Position numbers and translations under genes: made by a program
Shown: one piece after another, positions 51,186-60,230 of the stretch
Numbering within the stretch: position 1 is the stretch's first letter
Layout of the letters: each line of letters starts with the position of its first letter
Notes under the pieces: generated by a model
Seen by the model: only the letters and a program-made list of their open reading frames with translations
What the model was told of the DNA's origin: nothing
Database searches by the model: none
Source: Aminipila luticellarii
GTDB taxonomy: Bacteria; Bacillota; Clostridia; Peptostreptococcales; Anaerovoracaceae
DNA: 64,000 nucleotides
Assembly: GCF_004103735.1 (NCBI RefSeq)
Contig: NZ_CP035281.1
Span: forward strand, 1,488,001 to 1,552,000
Direction of reading: 5' to 3'

Positions 51186-52595
51186 TTACTCTACCATATT
51201 CTTAACCAGTCGCTTATACAACTGTACCAGGCTTGCTTTTTTAGAATTTTCTTCTGCGACTAAAGGATACCTGCCGATCTCTTTTTTATTCTGATAAACC
51301 ACGATATCGCCTACTTTATCGCCCTTCTTAACAGGTGCCTTGACTTTTTTATCCTGCTCTACCTCAAAAGTAACGGCATCCTTTTCACCTTTTTTAACTA
51401 AAATCGAAATATCTTCCCCCGCTACAGCATTTATATAATTAGGTTCGCCCTTTTCAATTTCAATAAGTCCATGAGGTTCCCCCTTGTCTGCCAGTTTAAC
51501 TGTATCATAAGTGGCAAAGCCGTAGTCGAGAAGCTTTGCGGCCTCAGCAAAGCGAACTTTTGAGCTGGGACATCCGAGTACGACGGCAATTAATGTCATG
51601 TCATCCCGAGTTGCCGAACCGGATAGACAGTAACCGGCTTCCTGGGTAAACCCGGTCTTTATTCCATTTGCACCTGTATATTGCTTGATTAGCCGATTGG
51701 TATTCGTCAAACCAAATTCAGTCTGTTTCCCCGGCAGTCCTACAAGCATGGTGTCCTGCCATTTAGTAAACCAATCGTGAGTTTTTTTATGCTTAATCAG
51801 TTCACAGGACATGATGGCAATATCATGTGCACTGGTATAATGATCCGCTACAGGAAGCCCATTTGTATTGACAAAATGCGTATTTTCCATGCCCAGCTCT
51901 TTTGCTCTGGCATTCATATTCTCTACAAAGATATCTACACTGCCCGATAAATATTCCGCAACTGCCACACATGCGTCGTTGGCAGATACCATAGAAATCC
52001 CTTTCATTAAATCCTCCAGAGGATGCTGTTCTCCGGGCTCCATATACATTTGCGAACCTCCCATAGAGGCGGATTTTTCCGAAATGGTTACCATATCGGT
52101 CAGCTTGACCTGTCCCCGGTCTATTGCTTCCATGGCGAGCAGCATGGTCATGACCTTTGTAACAGAAGCCGGCGGGAGACGGTCTGCACCATTTTGTGAA
52201 AACAGAACCGTGCCGCTTCCCACATCCATCAGCACAGCGGCTTTTGCATCCACTACCAGACCTGCGCTGTTCACATCACCTGAATCTCCTGATTTTGGGT
52301 TCACTGTTGCGGCTCCGCCCGTAACAGTACTTTGACTGGCACTCGTATTGACAGCTTTGTCCACCGACATCATTTCGTTGTCTTTTGTATCAGCTGCTTT
52401 GTTTAAATTATCCGGAATAATGCTGCTGATACCGACAGCTCCGCCGCCGATTACAAGCAAACCGATCATAAATATAGACATAACCCTTATTACGGTAACT
52501 TTGTGCATGGTTTTGGCCACGATCGCCCGCTTTTTTAACCTGTCGATCCTTTTTCCAACTCTTCTTTTATCAGAACTTCTATTAAAAATATTCAT
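51186..52595 (-). CDS. D-alanyl-D-alanine carboxypeptidase (S11, DacF-like)
   Basis: A 469-residue penicillin-binding protein that trims the terminal D-Ala from peptidoglycan stems. An N-terminal basic tail is followed by a membrane anchor (about 35-60). Active-site motifs are Ser144-Val-Thr-Lys147 (SxxK), Ser204-Ala-Asn206 (SxN) and Lys313-Thr-Gly (KTG). A C-terminal PBP5-like beta domain follows. The ATG at 52595 follows GGGAGGGAAATT. The end of the protein is basic (LYKRLVKNM), possibly a membrane-binding helix. It could release D-Ala for recycling, but it is not linked to the peptide operon. Confidence 0.9.
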   Translation of the reverse strand: MNIFNRSSDKRRVGKRIDRLKKRAIVAKTMHKVTVIRVMSIFMIGLLVIGGGAVGISSIIPDNLNKAADTKDNEMMSVDKAVNTSASQSTVTGGAATVNPKSGDSGDVNSAGLVVDAKAAVLMDVGSGTVLFSQNGADRLPPASVTKVMTMLLAMEAIDRGQVKLTDMVTISEKSASMGGSQMYMEPGEQHPLEDLMKGISMVSANDACVAVAEYLSGSVDIFVENMNARAKELGMENTHFVNTNGLPVADHYTSAHDIAIMSCELIKHKKTHDWFTKWQDTMLVGLPGKQTEFGLTNTNRLIKQYTGANGIKTGFTQEAGYCLSGSATRDDMTLIAVVLGCPSSKVRFAEAAKLLDYGFATYDTVKLADKGEPHGLIEIEKGEPNYINAVAGEDISILVKKGEKDAVTFEVEQDKKVKAPVKKGDKVGDIVVYQNKKEIGRYPLVAEENSKKASLVQLYKRLVKNMVE

Positions 52596-52735
52596 AATTT
52601 CCCTCCCTGCCCTGCTCATATGTTCCAGTCCGTTACACTATTATTATGATATTTTTAATGACTTATTATTATTCTTATATTCTGACAGAAAAATAGATTA
52701 ATTCTTGGTTATTACCGGTATAGTTTCATAACCTA

Positions 52736-53005
52736 TTAACTTTTTACCCTTTCAATCTCAAATACATTAATGACATCTGCATCCGGGCAGCAAAATTTAC
52801 AGGTATCCGGGTTTGCACCGCCAGGTACGCTTCCCCCGTATCTCAGGATGTCGATGTACGGAAAAGCAGTGTGAACCATCATAGGACACATACGATTTCT
52901 GTCTTTATCAAAATCAAAAGTATCGCCGATTTTATGTCCGTAATGGCACACTCCATTTTCTTTTTTGTCTATCATTCTCAAAATAATCTTTGGTCTTTTA
53001 GCCAT
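52736..53005 (-). CDS. TIGR04076 family protein
   Basis: An 89-residue protein with the TIGR04076 pattern: CHYGHKIGDTFDF, CPMMVHTAFPYIDILRYGG and CKFCCPDADVINVFEI. Its cysteines (C20, C40, C69, C72, C73) suggest metal or cluster binding. The ATG follows AGGAGAG. It starts 31 bases after the kdpE-like stop, so it may share that transcript. Function unknown. Confidence 0.82.
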   Translation of the reverse strand: MAKRPKIILRMIDKKENGVCHYGHKIGDTFDFDKDRNRMCPMMVHTAFPYIDILRYGGSVPGGANPDTCKFCCPDADVINVFEIERVKS

Positions 53006-53036
53006 ATTCTACTCTCCTTTAATCTTTCTTATATTT

Positions 53037-53735
53037 CTACTCATCCATAAGCCGGTATCCTACGCCTACTTCCGTCGTAATATACCTTGGTTTTGCCGGA
53101 TTTTTTTCAATTTTCCTCCGCAGTGCTGCCATCAATGCGCGAAGAGCCTGCGTATCGCTGCTATAATCCACTCCCCAGACTTCTTTTAAAATATAGCCGG
53201 TGGTAAGCACCTTCCCGATATTTTTAAAAAACAGAGCCAGCAGACTGTATTCCATAGGGGTTATATGTATCTGGGAGCCTTCCAGCTCTACGATTCGTTT
53301 GTCCATATCTATCTTTAATTCTCCTACCTGAAATACCGCATTTTCTTTCTCCTTATTCCACTTGCTGGCATGCCGAAGGGATACTCGGATTCGTGCCATA
53401 AGCTCTGCCGAAGAAAAAGGTTTGGTCAAGTAATCATCCGCGCCCAGATCTAAAGCCGAAACCTTTTCCCGATCCTGATCTCTAGCCGATACCACAATGA
53501 TCGGCATATCTGACCAATTCCTCACCCTTTCTATAATCTGAGTTCCGTCCATATCAGGAAGCCCTAAATCCAGCAAAAGCAAATCAAACTTTTCTGATTC
53601 CAATAAGTCCAAAGCGTACGTTCCATGGTCTGCGGCCTGATAGGAAAAACCTTCTCCCTTTAATGCATACGTGATAAAATTTCTGATCTGTGCATCATCT
53701 TCCACTATCAGAATATTTATATCTGTTTTTTTCAC
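53037..53735 (-). CDS. kdpE: KdpE-like OmpR-family response regulator
   Basis: A 232-residue two-component regulator. The receiver domain has the phospho-acceptor Asp56 in LLLLDLGLP, the acidic pair EDD (12-14) and lysine in YLTKPF. The C-terminal winged helix reads ITPMEYSLLALFFKNIGKVLTTGYILKEVWG. The start is GTG behind GGAGGTG. It overlaps the kinase gene by 41 bases. KdpE normally activates the potassium pump kdpFABC, but no kdpABC is in this window. Confidence 0.88.
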   Translation of the reverse strand: MKKTDINILIVEDDAQIRNFITYALKGEGFSYQAADHGTYALDLLESEKFDLLLLDLGLPDMDGTQIIERVRNWSDMPIIVVSARDQDREKVSALDLGADDYLTKPFSSAELMARIRVSLRHASKWNKEKENAVFQVGELKIDMDKRIVELEGSQIHITPMEYSLLALFFKNIGKVLTTGYILKEVWGVDYSSDTQALRALMAALRRKIEKNPAKPRYITTEVGVGYRLMDE

Positions 53736-55191
53736 GTTTTTTCACCTCCATTGGCAGTGTAAAAGTAAATTCCGCTCCCTTTCCATCCGTACTGTTTCGT
53801 GCTTCTATCTGTCCGCCGTGTGCTTTAACAATCGCCTCACAGATGGTCAGTCCTAATCCGGTTCCCCGGTGAGCATCTGCCGACATTTCTCTGGACGTAT
53901 AAAACGGTTTAAAAAGAATGGATACATCTTCGTTTTTTATTCCATCACCCTGGTCTTTTACTGCAAAAACAGCCTGATTATTCTTTTGATCCTCTGTAAC
54001 AGAAACGCTGATTTCTTTTTCTTTAGGCGTATGTTTTACAGCGTTGTCAAGCAAATTCATCAGCACCTGCTGAATCAGCTTTGCATCCATCGGAACCAGA
54101 AGCAGTTCCTCCGGGACCTTCACTTTGATCTCATATTCGGGAAATCTTCTGCTTATATGGGATACGGCTCCCCCTACGATCTCTTCCGCAGCCTCCAGTT
54201 CCTTTTCTATGGTCAGCCGGCCGTCGTCTAACTGGGTCAGGCTCAATATATTTTCCATCAGCCCATGAAGCCAGTCCGCTTCATTATAAATCCCTTTTAT
54301 CATCGGATACTTTTCATCGGATTCGTCGACCATATCCAAAAGCATTTCAGACGTTCCTATGATACCGGATAACGGGGTTCTCAAATCGTGGGATATGGAT
54401 CGAAGCAGATTCGTCCGATATCTTTCCTGCACGATCTCCGCATCCGCCTCCATTTGTTTTTGAGAAGCCTGCCAGCGGTCCATGGCCAGAGCAATGCTTT
54501 CAATCATGACCTGCAATAAGCTTTTTTGATCCTCGTCCATCTCTCTGGCCTTATCTGATGGGATGCGTATGACGCCCAGCGGACTTTCATTTCCATAGAT
54601 GGGCCAATCCCAAAATTTATCTCCTTCATCACACATCGTCTCTAAATTTTCTATTCTATTTCTGATTTTTTCATATTTATCCGACTTGTAGAAGCACAGG
54701 CATTCCGCTTCACAATCAAAGCTCAGGCTGACAGCACTGGCAGAAATCTGGGCCATGTCATTGATATCGCTGGCACCGGTCAATCTGGTGTTGAGGCTGT
54801 ACAAGGCTGTAGCCTCCGCTTCCTTTTGCCTTGCTTCAAAAGCATTATTCTTCATTCTGGACGTCAGCGAGGTCGTTATAAATGCCGTAATGATCATGAT
54901 AACAAACGTCATGATATAGCTGAGATTATGTTCGACAAACGAAAAATACGGTTTAGTAAAAAAATAGTTGAAGGTAAAGGTCGCTATGACAGAAGCTGCA
55001 ATTCCGGTAATATATCCCGATGCGGCCCAGGTTATCAGAAGAACAGCCAATATATACACAAGAACAATATTGGGTTCTGATAATCCTACATACTGAAATA
55101 CATATCCGATTAGGGAAGCCACAAATATCATAATAAAGATGATCAAAACACGGTAAACGCAAATATTTTTTATGTTTTTAGCTCGTTCCAT
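53695..55191 (-). CDS. KdpD-like sensor histidine kinase lacking the KdpD/Usp N-terminus
   Basis: A 498-residue membrane kinase. It starts directly at the DUF4118 membrane region (four spans within residues 12-110), then has a GAF-like linker (about 130-235). The phospho-acceptor is His268 in SISHDLRTPLSG, and the ATP lid has NLLDNAVKHT, DQGDGI and GTGLGLTI. Full KdpD has about 380 further N-terminal residues (KdpD and Usp domains), which are absent; the start at 55191 follows AGGAGAG, and the Crp gene ends 10 bases before. Sensing may therefore differ from classic K+ control. Confidence 0.87.
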   Translation of the reverse strand: MERAKNIKNICVYRVLIIFIMIFVASLIGYVFQYVGLSEPNIVLVYILAVLLITWAASGYITGIAASVIATFTFNYFFTKPYFSFVEHNLSYIMTFVIMIITAFITTSLTSRMKNNAFEARQKEAEATALYSLNTRLTGASDINDMAQISASAVSLSFDCEAECLCFYKSDKYEKIRNRIENLETMCDEGDKFWDWPIYGNESPLGVIRIPSDKAREMDEDQKSLLQVMIESIALAMDRWQASQKQMEADAEIVQERYRTNLLRSISHDLRTPLSGIIGTSEMLLDMVDESDEKYPMIKGIYNEADWLHGLMENILSLTQLDDGRLTIEKELEAAEEIVGGAVSHISRRFPEYEIKVKVPEELLLVPMDAKLIQQVLMNLLDNAVKHTPKEKEISVSVTEDQKNNQAVFAVKDQGDGIKNEDVSILFKPFYTSREMSADAHRGTGLGLTICEAIVKAHGGQIEARNSTDGKGAEFTFTLPMEVKKREKNRYKYSDSGR

Positions 55192-55201
55192 TTCATCTCT
55201 C

Positions 55202-55882
55202 CTAAAATTCATTCATGTCCTCAGCCAAAAGCCTAAACTCGTTTTTGTTAAATTCAATGATTCCTTCATCCCGAAGCTTACCCAGTTCGTTGGATAAGGC
55301 ACTTCTGTCCACACAAAGATAATCCGCCAGCTCCTGTCTGTTAAAAGGAATTGAAAACCTTCTCTTTTCCTGTTGCTGTGCCTGTGAAGACAAGTAAGAC
55401 AACACCTTCTCCTTAATCGTTCTTTTGGATATATGTTCAATTTTATTATTCAAGAGAATATTTTTTCTGGCCAATATTCCCAGCATATTTTCAAGCAGTC
55501 TGTGGTGAAATGTACAAGAATTATCACAGGTATACACAATTTTATTGTAATCAATGAACAGAACGGTACTGTTCACGTTAGCAATCACGCTTACAGGAAG
55601 CTTTTCTATAGCAGCACAGGAAAAAGCTTCTGCAAAAATCTGCCCCGGTTCAATTTGTGCAATAATCGTACGATTTCCTAAAAGGTCTTCCTTCACAATG
55701 TGCACGCTTCCATCCACTACAATGCCCACCTTATCGATGTGGTCTCCCGCCATGAGAATGATTCCATTTTTATCAAAGCTCTTCACTTTTGCAGAAAGGC
55801 AATCCAGCATTGTTTCCAGATCTCTTTCGTCAATTTTTGCAAACAAGGGATTATTTTTTAAAATACTCAAATATTTTTTCAT
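55202..55882 (-). CDS. Crp/Fnr family transcriptional regulator
   Basis: A 226-residue regulator with an N-terminal cyclic-nucleotide-type barrel (LFAKIDERDLETMLDCL...IILMAGDHIDKVGIVVDGSVHIV) and a C-terminal winged helix (RQELADYLCVDRSALSNELGKLRDEGII). It lacks the N-terminal cysteine set of FNR. The ATG follows AAGAGGTG. It is divergent from a ferredoxin-like gene with a TGTTGT/ACAACA dyad between them, and it lies 10 bases upstream of the Kdp-like kinase. Relatives next to such ferredoxins often handle nitrosative or oxidative stress genes (inference). Confidence 0.88.
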   Translation of the reverse strand: MKKYLSILKNNPLFAKIDERDLETMLDCLSAKVKSFDKNGIILMAGDHIDKVGIVVDGSVHIVKEDLLGNRTIIAQIEPGQIFAEAFSCAAIEKLPVSVIANVNSTVLFIDYNKIVYTCDNSCTFHHRLLENMLGILARKNILLNNKIEHISKRTIKEKVLSYLSSQAQQQEKRRFSIPFNRQELADYLCVDRSALSNELGKLRDEGIIEFNKNEFRLLAEDMNEF

Positions 55883-55894
55883 TTTTCACCTCTT

Positions 55895-55910
55895 TGTTGT
55901 AAAAACAACA
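55895..55910. promoter_or_regulatory. Crp/Fnr-type operator candidate (TGTTGT-N4-ACAACA)
   Basis: A perfect 6-bp inverted repeat with a four-base spacer, the geometry of Crp/Fnr sites, lies 12 bases before the regulator's start codon in the divergent gap. Self-repression and activation of the ferredoxin gene are plausible. Confidence 0.6.
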
Positions 55911-56012
55911 GATTCTATTCTTGTAGTATAGTAGTATATTCACATAAAGTCAATGAGAAGAACTTAAATCATCAATATAATGAGTTTTATAAAAAATTAG
56001 GAGGATCAAATT

Positions 56013-56720
56013 ATGATTAGAAAAATAATAAAGATTGATACAGAAAAGTGTAATGGATGTGGGTTGTGCGCAGAGGCCTGCCACGAAGGGGCGATCGCTA
56101 TGATCAACGGAAAGGCTCAGTTAATCCGTGACGATTATTGCGACGGACTGGGAGACTGTCTGCCAGTATGTCCTACCAATGCCATTCGTTTTGAAGAACG
56201 TGAAGCATCCGCCTATGACGAACAGGCTGTAATGGCTAAAAAATCCGAAGACCAGGCTGCTCCTTGCGGCTGTCCCGGAACGCGATCCAAGTCTATCAGC
56301 AGAACCCCCGGCGCATCACACCATGCACCAATAGCAGAGAATAGTACACCTATGGATTCCCAGCTCTCCCAGTGGCCGATTCAGATCAAACTGGTGCCGG
56401 TTCATGCTCCTTACTTTGACGGGGCAAACCTGCTGGTAGCTGCGGACTGTACTGCCTTTGCCTACGGCAACTTTCATCAGGAATTTATCAGAAATCACGT
56501 AACAATCGTCGGATGCCCTAAACTGGATTCTGTCGATTATAGTGAAAAGCTTACAGAAATCATAAAAAACAACGATATTAAAAGTGTAAAGGTGGTACGC
56601 ATGGAAGTTCCTTGCTGCGGCGGTATTGAAAACGCCGTAAAGCAAGCCCTGATCAACAGCGGTAAAATGATTCCCTGGCAGGTTGTGACCATCTCAACAG
56701 ATGGGCGTATAATAGAGTAA
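56013..56720 (+). CDS. 4Fe-4S ferredoxin-like protein with C-terminal cysteine domain
   Basis: A 235-residue protein. The N-terminal ferredoxin domain has CNGCGLCAEACHEGA and a second, altered motif CDGLGDCLPVCPTNA. A polar linker (about 75-125, with CGCPGTRS) leads to a C-terminal domain containing AADCTAFAYGNFH, VGCPKLD and VPCCGGIENAV. The ATG follows TTAGGAGG. It is widely seen beside Crp/Fnr regulators in anaerobes, sometimes with hydroxylamine reductase, which is not present here. An electron-transfer or redox-sensing role is likely. Confidence 0.85.
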   Translation: MIRKIIKIDTEKCNGCGLCAEACHEGAIAMINGKAQLIRDDYCDGLGDCLPVCPTNAIRFEEREASAYDEQAVMAKKSEDQAAPCGCPGTRSKSISRTPGASHHAPIAENSTPMDSQLSQWPIQIKLVPVHAPYFDGANLLVAADCTAFAYGNFHQEFIRNHVTIVGCPKLDSVDYSEKLTEIIKNNDIKSVKVVRMEVPCCGGIENAVKQALINSGKMIPWQVVTISTDGRIIE

Positions 56721-56752
56721 AATAGAGATAATACTCCCCAACCCCTCTTATA

Positions 56753-56791
56753 GATTCTGAAAGAATTCTCTAACTGAATTCTTTCAGAATC
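56753..56791. terminator. Bidirectional terminator
   Basis: A 16-bp perfect stem (GATTCTGAAAGAATTC with its complement) lies between the ferredoxin-like and MBL genes and overlaps the last codons of the MBL gene, which ends at 56770. Confidence 0.75.
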
Positions 56792-57687
56792 ACATCAATC
56801 ATGTGTCCCCCATTAATGGTGAACGCTTCCTTCGGCTGTTCCTGAGCTCTTCGCTCTGACCAGTGATATTTTACATATTCAGCTAAAATCTGCTCCTTAT
56901 CCAGACCCTTTCGATGCAAGTCCAGCAGAAAATCCTTCTTATATTCCGCACTTTTAATATACAGGTCAAAATACTCATCGGTGAAATACTCGGGTAAAAT
57001 CCCAAAATGCGGACATATGATGTATTTAGGCTGATACGCTTTACACTTTAATGCAGACTCTATACTGTCTTTATAGCTTTTTAAAATGGAGGTATGCACG
57101 AACTGCGGGTTTTCCAAGACCCCTGTGCTTTCACTGGCAAACATGATTTTTCTCGGTTCTAAAATGTACGTTAAAGAACAATCCGTGTGGCCTTTTGTCT
57201 CAAGCACCTTAAAGTACTCATCTCCGATGGAGATTTCATCCCCTTCGCTTACGACCACATCTACCGCAAGACCATCCACCAGAATTTCGTTCTTCGATTC
57301 GGAATATAAATCTCTCGCAACCGTTCCCAGCTCTTTCATCAAAGCTCTGGCTCCGGGCCTTGCAAATACGCTCTTCGCCTTAGCCGCTCCATAAACTACT
57401 GCCTCCGGCCATCTTTTTTTCATATAAGGCAAGGCGCCTATATGATCGTAATGAGAGTGAGACAAGAGAATCCCGTCCAGAGAAGTTCGATCGTGCATGG
57501 CCAGTGCAAATTCAATATTCCTCACAACTCTGTCACCGCAATAGGCCATACCGCAGTCTACTAAAAAGGTCTTTTTACTGCCAAAAACCAGAATAGCTTC
57601 TCCGCCCTTTCCGGCGGTTACCCTCCATAAGCCTTCGGGAAATTTAAATCGATCATGGTCCGGGAAGTCATTAAAAATCGTATTCAT
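56770..57687 (-). CDS. MBL-fold metallo-hydrolase
   Basis: A 305-residue metallo-beta-lactamase-fold protein. The metal motif HxHxDH is LLSHSHYDH (His77, His79, Asp81, His82); a later GHTDCSLTY histidine and the CPHFG segment complete the site. It is last in the rmuC-to-pdp run, 36 bases after pdp. The substrate is unknown; the nucleoside neighbours are a hint only. Confidence 0.85.
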   Translation of the reverse strand: MNTIFNDFPDHDRFKFPEGLWRVTAGKGGEAILVFGSKKTFLVDCGMAYCGDRVVRNIEFALAMHDRTSLDGILLSHSHYDHIGALPYMKKRWPEAVVYGAAKAKSVFARPGARALMKELGTVARDLYSESKNEILVDGLAVDVVVSEGDEISIGDEYFKVLETKGHTDCSLTYILEPRKIMFASESTGVLENPQFVHTSILKSYKDSIESALKCKAYQPKYIICPHFGILPEYFTDEYFDLYIKSAEYKKDFLLDLHRKGLDKEQILAEYVKYHWSERRAQEQPKEAFTINGGHMIDVILKEFS

Positions 57688-57723
57688 AATCAGCCTTCTT
57701 CCTCTACTAATAAATTTTATAGA

Positions 57724-59028
57724 TTAAAGAATGATTTTTTTGATCAATTCTTCTTTTTTTGGTTTTTCTTTTGAAAATACAAAAGCTTTTTCTGCTTCTT
57801 CAGCACTTCTTGCCACCTTCTCTGCGTCCGTTCCATAGATAACAGCTAAAACATCGCCTTCTGCAACGGTATCTCCCACCTTTTTGTGAAGATAGATCCC
57901 CGCAGAGAGATCGATGGAATCCTCTTTCGTGGCTCTGCCTGCACCGGAGTGCTGAGAAGCCAAGCCGATGGATTTGGCGGCAATTTTATAGACATAACCT
58001 GAACGATGACAAACAATTTCTTGGGTGCAGGTGTGCTGCGGGAACAAGCTGTAATCCTTTATAACCGCCGGGTCGCCTCCCTGCCCTTGAATAAACTCTG
58101 CCAGCTTATTCAAAGCCCCTCCGCTTTCCAGCGCTTCCTTGGCCATATCATAACCCTGCTGCCTGCTTTCCGCTTTATCTCCCGCATAAATCATAATACC
58201 TGCCAGTATTAGGGAAAGCTCTGTTATGTCACCGGGGCCTCTGCCTTTTAATGTATCAATGGCTTCTATGACCTCCAGACTGTTTCCTACAGCCTGACCC
58301 AAAGGCTGATTCATATCGGTTATGATGGCAATGGTTTTTTTGCGGTCCGCCGTTCCGATCTCTACCATCATTTCTCCCAGCGTGCATGCATCCTCAAAGC
58401 TTTCCATAAAAGCTCCGTCTCCGCATTTCACATCTAAAACAATCGCGTCGCTTCCGGATGCCAGTTTTTTGCTCATAATACTCGAAGCAATCAGGCTCAT
58501 GTTTCCCACGGTGGCCGTAACATCCCTTAAAGCGTAAATTTTTTTATCGGCCGGTGCGATGTGAGCAGTCTGTCCAATGACTGAAAGCCCAATCCGATTC
58601 ACCTGCTCCATAAAGCTTTCTGCCGGAATAGAGGTTTGAAAACCGGGAATGGATTCCATTTTGTCAACCGTGCCTCCGGTAAAGCCCAGACCTCTTCCGC
58701 TCATTTTGGCAATGGGCACTCCGCAGGCTGCCGCCAGCGGCGCCACCACTAAGGTGGTTTTATCTCCCACCCCTCCGGTACTGTGCTTGTCCACCTTGAT
58801 GCCTTCTATTTGGGATAAATCAATGACATCCCCGGAATATTTCATCGCACGGGTCAGATGAAAGGTTTCTTCCTTATCCATCTGCTTCAGATAAATCGCC
58901 ATCAGCAGTGCCGACATCTGATAGTCTGGAATGCTGCCTTCCGTATAGCCGTTTACCACATACTCTATTTCTTCCGGACTGAGCTTTCCGCCGTCTCTCT
59001 TTTTACCGATTATATCGTTCATATTCAT
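57724..59028 (-). CDS. pdp: Pyrimidine-nucleoside phosphorylase
   Basis: A 434-residue enzyme that splits uridine or thymidine into base and (deoxy)ribose-1-phosphate. The family motif is KVDKHSTGGVGDKTTLVVAPL with SGRGLGFTGGTVDKMESIPG. Length equals Bacillus Pdp. The ATG follows GGGGGAACC. It sits 26 bases after deoB, which converts the sugar-1-phosphate product, so the two form a nucleoside salvage pair. Confidence 0.93.
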   Translation of the reverse strand: MNMNDIIGKKRDGGKLSPEEIEYVVNGYTEGSIPDYQMSALLMAIYLKQMDKEETFHLTRAMKYSGDVIDLSQIEGIKVDKHSTGGVGDKTTLVVAPLAAACGVPIAKMSGRGLGFTGGTVDKMESIPGFQTSIPAESFMEQVNRIGLSVIGQTAHIAPADKKIYALRDVTATVGNMSLIASSIMSKKLASGSDAIVLDVKCGDGAFMESFEDACTLGEMMVEIGTADRKKTIAIITDMNQPLGQAVGNSLEVIEAIDTLKGRGPGDITELSLILAGIMIYAGDKAESRQQGYDMAKEALESGGALNKLAEFIQGQGGDPAVIKDYSLFPQHTCTQEIVCHRSGYVYKIAAKSIGLASQHSGAGRATKEDSIDLSAGIYLHKKVGDTVAEGDVLAVIYGTDAEKVARSAEEAEKAFVFSKEKPKKEELIKKIIL

Positions 59029-59054
59029 GATAGGTTCCCCCTTTATTCCGCTAT

Positions 59055-60230
59055 TTATGCTTTGATTAAAGATAAGAAGCTCTCACCAATTTCGGTTTTT
59101 TCCGCTCCCAGCATGTCACAAATTGTTGCTCCAATATCGGCAAAGGATTCTCTTACGCCTAAATCTACTCCCGCTTTAATCTCTTTTCCATAAATAACAA
59201 CCGGTATATGTTCTCTGGTGTGATCCCATCCCGAATGAACCGGATCATTCCCATGATCCGCACAAAGCATTAATATATCTTCCTCTCCCATAGCGGAGAT
59301 TATTTCCGGAAGTCTTGCGTCAAATTCTTCGATGGCTTTTCCGTAGCCGATGGGATCTCTCCGGTGACCGAATTTTGAATCGAAGTCTACCAGATTCGTA
59401 AAAATAAAGCCCTCGAAGTTTTGATTTAATGCGTCTATGGTCTTGTTCACTCCGTCCATGTTACTTTCCGTATGAACGGACTCTGTCACGCCTTTTCCAT
59501 TAAAGATGTCACTGATCTTTCCAACAGCATAAACGGTTTTTCCCGTTGCCTCTACCTTGTCCAAAACCGTCTTTCCGCTTGGGGAGACCGCATAATCTCT
59601 TCTTTCTGAGGTACGGACTCTCTTTCCGTTTTCATCTATGATATACGGCCTTGCGATGACTCTTCCGCAAGCCACATCGCCCACCAGCATTTTTCTTGCG
59701 GTCTCACAGATCTCGTACAATTTTTCCAGCGGAATCACCGCTGTATTTGCGGCAATTTGAAACACACTGTCAGCAGAGGTATATACAATAGGTTTTCCTG
59801 TAGCCTCATGCTCAGGGCCTAATTCTTCAATGATCTCCGTACCGGATGCGGCATAATTTCCCAGTGTCTCCATCCCGATAGCCTGCTCATACGCTTTCAT
59901 AAATTTTGCCGGGAAACCGTCCGGATAGGTCTTGAAAGGGATTTCTGTATAAAGTCCTGCAATTTCCCAATGTCCGGTAATCGTATCCTTCCCCTTTGAT
60001 TTTTCTTTCAGCTTTCCAAAAGCACCTGCCGGTGATTCTACAGCGAAACGGCCGCCTGCCGCCCCCTGAATGTTTCCGAATCCGAGTTTTTTTAAATTTG
60101 GTATGTGAAAGCTTTCCATATGATCCGCGATATGCCCCAGGGTATCGGCGCCTTTATCCCCATAGCTCTCCGCATCGGCAAGCTCACCTATTCCCAGGCT
60201 ATCTAAAACAATTAATGTGACTCTCTTCAT
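59055..60230 (-). CDS. deoB: Phosphopentomutase
   Basis: A 391-residue alkaline-phosphatase-superfamily enzyme moving phosphate between C1 and C5 of (deoxy)ribose. The N-terminal metal motif is VTLIVLDSLGIGELADA, with the threonine of DTLGHI nearby. The C-terminal metal block reads LCADHGNDPVHSGWDHTREHIPV. The ATG at 60230 follows GAGGAGG and overlaps the phosphoesterase stop by four bases. Confidence 0.94.
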   Translation of the reverse strand: MKRVTLIVLDSLGIGELADAESYGDKGADTLGHIADHMESFHIPNLKKLGFGNIQGAAGGRFAVESPAGAFGKLKEKSKGKDTITGHWEIAGLYTEIPFKTYPDGFPAKFMKAYEQAIGMETLGNYAASGTEIIEELGPEHEATGKPIVYTSADSVFQIAANTAVIPLEKLYEICETARKMLVGDVACGRVIARPYIIDENGKRVRTSERRDYAVSPSGKTVLDKVEATGKTVYAVGKISDIFNGKGVTESVHTESNMDGVNKTIDALNQNFEGFIFTNLVDFDSKFGHRRDPIGYGKAIEEFDARLPEIISAMGEEDILMLCADHGNDPVHSGWDHTREHIPVVIYGKEIKAGVDLGVRESFADIGATICDMLGAEKTEIGESFLSLIKA

